The translations under genes were made by a program, and so were the position numbers. The notes under the pieces were generated by a model. The model worked only from the letters and a program-made list of their open reading frames with translations. It did not search any database and was not told the DNA's origin. From Heliocidaris tuberculata (taxonomy: Eukaryota > Echinodermata > Echinoidea > Camarodonta > Echinometridae): a stretch of 64,000 nucleotides of DNA. The stretch is from contig CM046844.1 of NCBI GenBank assembly GCA_025618425.1, positions 12,016,058 to 12,080,057 on the forward strand. Reading direction: 5' to 3'. Below are positions 62,601 to 64,000 of this stretch, one piece after another; position 1 is the stretch's first letter; every line of letters starts with the position of its first letter.

Positions 62601-62693
62601 GCGCAGAGGGAGCAACAACAAGACACAAACATCGAGGATGAACACTATCAAGAAGGCGATGACGACGACAGTGACGATGACAACGAATATTAG
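36614..62693 (+). CDS. DUF4062-NACHT-TPR STAND NTPase, complete gene (22 exons plus likely microexon)
   Basis: This complete 26-kb gene encodes about 1,065 residues (1,047 without the microexon). Every junction has GT..AG and the phases match throughout. The ATG is preceded in frame by TGA at 36596. The N-terminus MGCGSS fits N-myristoylation at Gly2 with palmitoylation at Cys3. Residues about 42-210 form a DUF4062-type domain opening VRVFVSSTFRDFHSERDVL. Residues 296-480 form a NACHT-like ATPase with Walker A GGPGSGKSS (about 313) and Walker B IIVID (405-409). A helical region runs to about 740, then TPR-like helical pairs to about 1020, and an acidic tail DDDDSDDDNEY. This order is that of predicted 'TPR repeat-containing protein DDB_G0287407-like' and TTC41-type proteins. 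STAND NTPases act as ATP-driven switches that oligomerise on ligand sensing; the ligand and pathway here are unknown. Membrane anchoring is an inference from the N-terminus. Confidence 0.9.
37410..37998. mobile_element. hAT-type element (TAGTGCTGG ends), duplication ATGTGGAG
   Basis: The ends are TAGTGCTGGTATCGACA and TGCCGACACCAGCACTA. ATGTGGAG occurs at 37402-37409 and 37999-38006, a perfect 8-bp duplication. The interior is rich in GTCGACATG/TGTCGCC-like words. It lies in STAND gene intron 1. Confidence 0.93.
38199..38267 (+). CDS. STAND gene exon 2 (res. 65-87)
   Basis: This exon encodes VFPDLREWCEKRRLHLVECD-LRW, the continuation of DUF4062. The acceptor is TTTTCATACAG, the donor TGG/GTAAGA, phase 0. 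Confidence 0.92.
38626..38732 (+). CDS. STAND gene exon 3 (res. 88-123)
   Basis: This exon begins GVPKDTTTEETLRTCLSEID and continues with CYQENIMPFFLNMT. The acceptor is TGCCTAG, the donor ACTAG/GTAAGG, phase 2. Confidence 0.92.
38761..39125 (+). repeat. Interspersed repeat, paralog of 59765-60131
   Basis: Long diverged similarity in the same orientation, with shared words such as GAATGTT-GGCCCGAACACTTC and CAAACTGA-ATAAAAGGAATG. It preserves the un-interrupted form (ACCTTTCCCAGAACTCAACC) of the site where the other copy carries an insertion. Confidence 0.8.
39312..39445 (+). CDS. STAND gene exon 4 (res. 123-168)
   Basis: This exon encodes ERCGWIPGLEEVPSSVVSDY, then RWIHGLSITEMEIMHGAYRK. 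'SITE-E---GA' is a recurrent feature of DUF4062 proteins. The donor is AACT/GTAAGT, phase 1. Confidence 0.92.
39802..39935 (+). CDS. STAND gene exon 5 (res. 168-212)
   Basis: This exon encodes LFALRDESFINEIPQKYRDE then FVDSNPIAAHKLKMLKEMLQ. The acceptor is CAACTCAG, the donor GGG/GTAAGA, phase 0. Confidence 0.92.
40239..40376. mobile_element. GGGGAGCGTTTCAT palindromic MITE, copy 3
   Basis: This is a 138-bp near-palindrome of the family at 15774-15911 and 24571-24707, in the STAND gene intron between exons 5 and 6. Confidence 0.92.
40633..43266. mobile_element. 2.6-kb element with nine TGTCCGTCCGTGAC motifs
   Basis: Inverted ends TGAGCCTGATCGGTTA (40633-40648) and TAACCGATCAGGCTCA (43251-43266) enclose nine exact copies of a 14-bp word or its inverse. 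These are at 40815, 40999, 41168, 41190, 42829, 42851, 42872, 43060 and 43237. They cluster near both ends with mostly mirrored orientation, as expected for subterminal transposase-binding repeats. No transposase was seen. The flanks (GATACATGTAGA / GATACAGTAGA) may be an imperfect duplication. Confidence 0.8.
41304..41496. mobile_element. Tc1/mariner-like MITE (TACAGTGAAACCTGTCT ends)
   Basis: Ends TACAGTGAAACCTGTCT and the inverse of TACAGTCCAACCTGTTT start and stop at TA, with a repeated GGTCTTTATAGACAGG-type interior. A diverged relative lies near 51491-51830. It is nested in the 2.6-kb element. Confidence 0.7.
43458..43553 (+). CDS. STAND gene exon 6 (res. 213-244)
   Basis: This exon encodes MERVFKYSCSYNGIDIDTGK then VDLDGLDEFKVK. 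The preceding 3.5-kb intron carries two inserted elements. The acceptor is CATTACAG, the donor AAG/GTAATG, phase 0. Confidence 0.88.
44216..44368 (+). CDS. STAND gene exon 7 (res. 245-295)
   Basis: This exon encodes VFDFFKKAITEQYPLDESRQ and SFMKSRSSILLGRKDILEK, the linker into the NTPase domain ('GR-DILE-I' just before the P-loop is typical). The donor is AAG/GTTGGT, phase 0. Confidence 0.9.
45213..45349 (+). CDS. STAND gene exon 8: Walker A (res. 296-341)
   Basis: This exon begins IESYILDMEKCSALIILGGP and contains GPGSGKSS. The last 53 nt and the donor (CCGAG/GTAGGC, phase 2) are the founder unit of the 111-bp tandem array that follows. Confidence 0.93.
45297..46145 (+). repeat. 111-bp tandem array derived from exon 8 and its donor
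   Basis: Units start (GCCAGGGTTGCT) at 45297, 45408, 45519, 45630, 45741, 45852 and 45963, exactly 111 bp apart, with a degraded eighth at 46068. Each contains the last 53 nt of exon 8, the donor GTAGGC, and 52 nt of intron. Alternating variants (CATGCTTGCGGG...CCGAG against TATGCTTGAGGG...CCCAG) show a 222-bp higher-order unit. Each intronic copy also has TTTTTAG before the exon-like part, but inclusion would break the frame. Confidence 0.97.
47863..47971 (+). CDS. STAND gene exon 9 (res. 341-377)
   Basis: This exon encodes SGQGPWNIFYHFVGAIPGST then NPEKMIKRLLRELKVCN. 'F-HFVGA-PGST' is common in the NPHP3/NWD-type NTPases. The acceptor is TTCTTCAG, the donor AAT/GTAAGT. Confidence 0.92.
48777..48884 (+). 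CDS. STAND gene exon 10: Walker B (res. 378-413)
   Basis: This exon ends TKPTIIVIDALNQ. Asp409 is the Walker B acidic residue, followed by A-L-N-Q as in related NACHT ATPases. The acceptor is TGTTGTTAG, the donor CAG/GTGTGT. Confidence 0.93.
49543..49716 (+). CDS. STAND gene exon 11 (res. 414-471)
   Basis: This exon encodes STLRWLPSKLAPQVRCVFSM then ELPVTPLDMESRR. The 'WLP..LP..VR-V-S' strand and 'L--L---SR--I' segment match the sensor part of NACHT domains. The donor is AGG/GTAAGA. Confidence 0.92.
50538..50680. repeat. Half MITE joined to (TA)n
   Basis: GGGCCCTGTTTCATAAAACTTG starts a left half of the family seen complete at 63804-63957. It runs into (TA)n from about 50617 to 50679. Confidence 0.75.
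50900..51260 (+). mobile_element. tRNA-derived SINE
   Basis: The tRNA-like head has box A TGGCTCAGTCGG (50910-50921) and box B GGTTCGAATCC (50954-50964), then a unique body and an AATAATAAT tail ending about 30 bp before exon 12. Just upstream (50690-50890) is another SINE-like fragment with the CAACCCAGGTATATG...GGGTACCTGGCA core. This core recurs near 14230, 38435, 58850 and 63420. Confidence 0.85.
51292..51479 (+). CDS. STAND gene exon 12 (res. 472-534)
   Basis: This exon begins EIVSEILGQFNKRLDEEQMV, then NPLWLSIACEELRVYGVFSK. This is the helical part after the NTPase core. A SINE tail ends only a few tens of bases upstream. The donor is CTAGA/GTAAGT, phase 2. Confidence 0.92.
51855..52033 (+). 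CDS. STAND gene exon 13 (res. 534-594)
   Basis: This exon encodes LLAQVLERFEDESGGSLMVA then LLECSSSGLLEAELLSILGD, a winged-helix-like segment common in STAND proteins. The donor is AAAG/GTTTGT, phase 1. Confidence 0.92.
52539..52849 (+). CDS. STAND gene exon 14 (res. 594-697)
   Basis: This is the largest exon. It includes WARVYRALRPFLRPFGDSGE, LDFYHRSLSKAIRKKYFNAR and an acidic insert rich in Glu. The donor is GAG/GTTAGT, phase 0. Confidence 0.93.
53033..53161 (+). CDS. STAND gene exon 15 (res. 698-740)
   Basis: This exon encodes EYPYQLIKLGDKKRLTECIC then LYDEDYSSQLLTYWRK. 'YPYQL...L--CL-D---F--LY' is the usual hinge before the TPRs in this family. The donor is AAG/GTAGTA. Confidence 0.93.
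53214..53515 (+). repeat. Intron duplication, copy 1
   Basis: Diverged direct repeat of 53959-54365 in the intron between exons 15 and 16. Shared words include CAATGCAGTGTAAAAT, TTTGATATACATTTT and GCCAATTTGAGGAGG. Confidence 0.85.
53959..54365 (+). repeat. Intron duplication, copy 2
   Basis: Second copy of the intronic direct repeat, ending near GAAAACTCTGAACTACTAAG and running almost up to exon 16. Confidence 0.85.
54446..54558 (+). CDS. STAND gene exon 16 (res. 741-778)
   Basis: This exon begins MDEKYDTMAAKYTEMSEATS. It is the first TPR-like helix. The acceptor is CGACAG, the donor ATTCT/GTAAGT, phase 2. Confidence 0.9.
55227..55359 (+). CDS. STAND gene exon 17 (res. 778-822)
   Basis: This exon encodes TQAGQYKAAQGIINKVLAIE then RLVELYDLCGELFDE, a TPR-like helical pair. 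The acceptor is CATACAG, the donor GAG/GTAATA. Confidence 0.92.
56562..56678 (+). CDS. STAND gene exon 18 (res. 823-861)
   Basis: This exon encodes IAKLHDFITREQISDLRPAI then DYCRKAVAIRETLEGPTHK, a TPR motif ending in the usual 'A-------GP-H'. The donor is AAG/GTATAT. Confidence 0.92.
57770..57913 (+). CDS. STAND gene exon 19 (res. 862-909)
   Basis: This exon encodes FKLANTLMRLAFSLNTWMEC then HIETSIKMFKE. The acceptor is TGCTTCAG, the donor GAG/GTAGAC. Confidence 0.9.
58139..58192 (+). CDS. STAND gene candidate microexon (res. 910-927)
   Basis: These 54 nt, 18 codons (TELREERNMEEPKGIAKL), lie between TTAATTGAACAG and CTT/GTAAGT. It is phase 0 on both sides, so skipping or including it keeps the frame. 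It reads smoothly into the next exon. No transcript evidence is available. Confidence 0.6.
58596..58676 (+). CDS. STAND gene exon 20 (res. 928-954)
   Basis: This exon encodes IGDLGKEAEASMTKAILFER then GSEEQKE. The acceptor is TTATTTCAG, the donor GAG/GTAGGA, phase 0. Confidence 0.9.
59765..60131 (+). repeat. Interspersed repeat, paralog of 38761-39125
   Basis: Same repeat as 38761-39125. It is interrupted at CACCTTTCCC by the element at 60132-60483, after which it resumes with CTTTCCCAGAAATCAACC. Confidence 0.8.
60132..60483. mobile_element. CAGGGCTGTCA-ended insertion with visible empty site
   Basis: The ends are CAGGGCTGTCAGC and GTTGACAGCCCTG. CTTTCCC flanks both sides (60125-60131 and 60484-60490). 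The paralogous repeat at 38761-39125 retains the unoccupied sequence, so the boundaries are well supported. The interior is G-rich on the right side. hAT membership is likely. Confidence 0.88.
60631..61148 (+). mobile_element. Ribozyme-bearing tandem retroelement-like insertion
   Basis: A partial unit (from 60631) is followed by a full unit; the sequence AACCAAAGAGCTCTTAGCGG recurs at 60631 and 61051, a 420-bp period. The insertion is flanked by ATGTATGTAA at 60623-60632 and 61149-61158. The partial unit starts 3-5 nt downstream of the position equivalent to the predicted ribozyme cleavage site. A tandem unit, a cleavage-site 5' end and a target duplication are features of Penelope-like pseudo-LTRs and retrozymes. 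No reverse transcriptase is present. Confidence 0.8.
61009..61052 (+). ncRNA. Hammerhead-ribozyme-like motif, copy 2
   Basis: In order: TTCTC, CTGATGA, an extra C, GATCAG / CTGATC stem II, GAAA, C, GTT, GAGAA. Stem I pairs perfectly over five bases. The cleavage triplet is GTT here (allowed as NUH) where copy 1 has GTC. Both copies share the non-canonical extra C, and stem III is at most the ACGT palindrome (ACGTT here). Predicted cleavage is 61047/61048. Confidence 0.55.
61185..61343 (+). CDS. STAND gene exon 21 (res. 955-1007)
   Basis: This exon encodes WYQRALEQCQQAFGENCKLM then YYEDIRDYYTAYDYFVKWHQ. It is a TPR pair with 'G-N----R----G--Y'. The ribozyme-bearing insertion ends 36 bp upstream. 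The donor is GAG/GTAAGT. Confidence 0.93.
62517..62693 (+). CDS. STAND gene exon 22: last TPR and acidic tail (res. 1008-1065)
   Basis: This exon encodes VFGEGHPRTISAASCLNEPR then a Gln/Glu-rich stretch and DDDDSDDDNEY with TAG at 62691. 'FGEGHPRT' is the classic link between TPRs of the kinesin-light-chain type. Confidence 0.94.
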   Translation: MFGEGHPRTISAASCLNEPRYKQIANAKAQREQQQDTNIEDEHYQEGDDDDSDDDNEY

Positions 62694-63302
62694 AATGACC
62701 TCCAAGCTTGTGTGGTAAACTTATTGCTTGCTTTAATACTTGCTAGGTGCCAAATTTTTTCAATTTGTCATGATGATCAACATAATTTTCACCAACATAA
62801 AAGATAACATAGTTCTTGGAAAATGGCCCCAGGTTATCAAGTTGAATAGAGGGTTTATAATTGCAAGGATTATGTGTATACATGATCTTTCAGCTGCAAA
62901 ATTCAAAGTGCATTGATATTTTTACATGTACATACATGTATAGTGTTGTGAGAAGAGGTTTCATATGTTGGGTACAATGTGTGTGTCGTACATGTAATTA
63001 TCAAGTACGTATATTTTTTTATACTTGCAAAACGTCTTTCAGATTTGTATTTTCTCATTTTTCGTCCAACATTATTTTTCTCTCTAAGTTTGGAGTAGTG
63101 TGTGATATGGAATGACAACAGTTATGGTTTATAATGCAATGTAGTTTTGTATACATGAAACTGTCTATAAAGGCCAGTGATTCAACATATCTGATTCAAA
63201 TAGATAGATAGATTGGTATGACACCTGCTCATAAAGACTACCTCATATTAAGCATAACATATATGTAACCTGTGGCTGTTATGTACATGTAGGATTTACA
63301 AG

Positions 63303-63520
63303 AAGTGTTGTGGTCTAGTGGACAAGTCCCCGGACTGTGAACCATACGATACTGGGTTCAAATCCCTGCTGCAGCACTTAACATCATTGGGCAAGACATT
63401 AATCTGCATTTGCCACACTTGACCCAGGTGTAGTACCGTTTGTATGTGGATACCTGGTAGGATTTATTCCTTGAATGCTCCCAGCGCTGCGATGCCGGAG
63501 CTAAATCCAAGGTAATAATA
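63303..63520 (+). mobile_element. tRNA-derived SINE
   Basis: The head contains TGGTCTAGTGG (box A) and GGGTTCAAATCC (box B, 63354-63365), anticodon loop CTGTGAA. The body carries TTGACCCAGGTGTAG and GGATACCTGGTAGGATTTAT, the core shared with other SINEs in the window. Confidence 0.8.
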
Positions 63521-63525
63521 TCCAA

Positions 63526-63637
63526 CACGGGCGTAGACACGCATAATTATCCATTGTTAGTGGGGGGGGGGGGGGGGGATGATCTATTCATCATCCCCTC
63601 ACTGACAATAGAAAGTGCGTTCGTATCTACGCCACTG
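63526..63637. mobile_element. Minimal hAT MITE (112 bp), duplication ATATCCAA
   Basis: The ends are CACGGGCGTAGACACG and CGTATCTACGCCACTG. ATATCCAA flanks both sides (63518-63525 and 63638-63645). The centre is a poly-G run. Confidence 0.9.
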
Positions 63638-63803
63638 ATATCCAAAGTCCTTTGAAAGCTGATAGAGATGTACATGTACATGTATATCATAATGTGATAT
63701 ATACTGTACATGAACTTAATATTATAATTATCATAAATCCATACATGTAACACTGCCTTTATTTTAGAGTAACATGTTTTTGTTTGCATGTGCTATATAA
63801 TCA

Positions 63804-63957
63804 GGGCCCTGTTTCATAGAACTTGTAATCAAGTTGCAGTAACTGTTATAAGCTACTAAGATAATTGTATTTCTTTGGCTGTTAGCAAATTTGTCATTGA
63901 ATTTTTGCACTGGTTATTGAATTGATAACAAGTTTTATAAAACAGGGCTTTGGGCCC
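63804..63957. mobile_element. GGGCCCTGTTTCATA palindromic MITE
   Basis: GGGCCCTGTTTCATAGAACTTG at the left is mirrored by CAAGTTTTATAAAACAGGGC...GGGCCC at the right. Arms of about 65 bp are diverged. Related half at 50538. Confidence 0.8.
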
Positions 63958-64000
63958 TCTTGCATACAGAGTTGCGATTCAACGCAACTTTAAAAATTAA

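Larger units (their letters stand above)
62694..64000. other. 3' flank of the STAND gene
   Basis: The first part is probably the 3' untranslated region; I did not find a convincing AATAAA. The rest holds a SINE, a hAT miniature element and a palindromic MITE, listed separately. No further exon is recognised. Confidence 0.6.

Overview
The window is animal nuclear DNA: split genes with GT..AG introns, no operons, many microsatellites, and a very high load of short non-autonomous transposons. The gene content (a secreted fibrinogen-domain protein of the echinoderm type, and a DUF4062-NACHT-TPR signalling NTPase) and the abundance of ACATGTACATGTA- and AGGCCTA-type words suggest an echinoderm, most likely a sea urchin. 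This is an inference from sequence style and families, not a database match.

Three protein-coding genes can be supported. (1) At the left edge, minus strand, is the first coding exon of ATAD3 (4210-3985), a mitochondrial AAA+ ATPase; its other exons lie beyond the window. (2) On the minus strand, 16924-11410, is a complete five-exon gene for a 319-residue secreted fibrinogen-related protein: signal peptide, short linker and helix, then a fibrinogen C-terminal domain. All exon phases join without a break. (3) On the plus strand, 36614-62693, is a complete gene of 22 exons plus one likely 54-nt microexon. It encodes a protein of about 1,065 residues (1,047 without the microexon) with an N-terminal MGCGSS acylation motif, a DUF4062 domain, a NACHT-type NTPase with Walker A and B, a helical region, and TPR-like helices ending in an acidic tail. 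It belongs to the STAND class of signalling NTPases.

The rest is introns and intergenic DNA filled with mobile elements. Several hAT-type miniature elements have 8-bp target duplications, including one nested inside another. Others are palindromic foldbacks, a MITE family with an AT duplication and a visible empty site, tRNA-derived SINEs, a 7SL-RNA-like fragment, and a 2.6-kb element with nine copies of a 14-bp motif.

The most interesting signal is a repeat family with copies at 2076-2370 (minus) and 60631-61148 (plus) that carries a hammerhead-ribozyme-like core. The 60.6-61.1 kb copy is a 420-bp tandem with one partial unit. That partial unit begins within a few bases of the predicted ribozyme cleavage site, and the insertion is flanked by a 10-bp direct repeat. 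It sits 36 bp upstream of an exon of the STAND gene. A second notable structure is an exact 111-bp tandem array (45297-46145) made from the 3' end of the Walker A exon plus its splice donor.

The 16.9-36.6 kb interval separates the two divergently transcribed complete genes. I recognised no confident gene in it.
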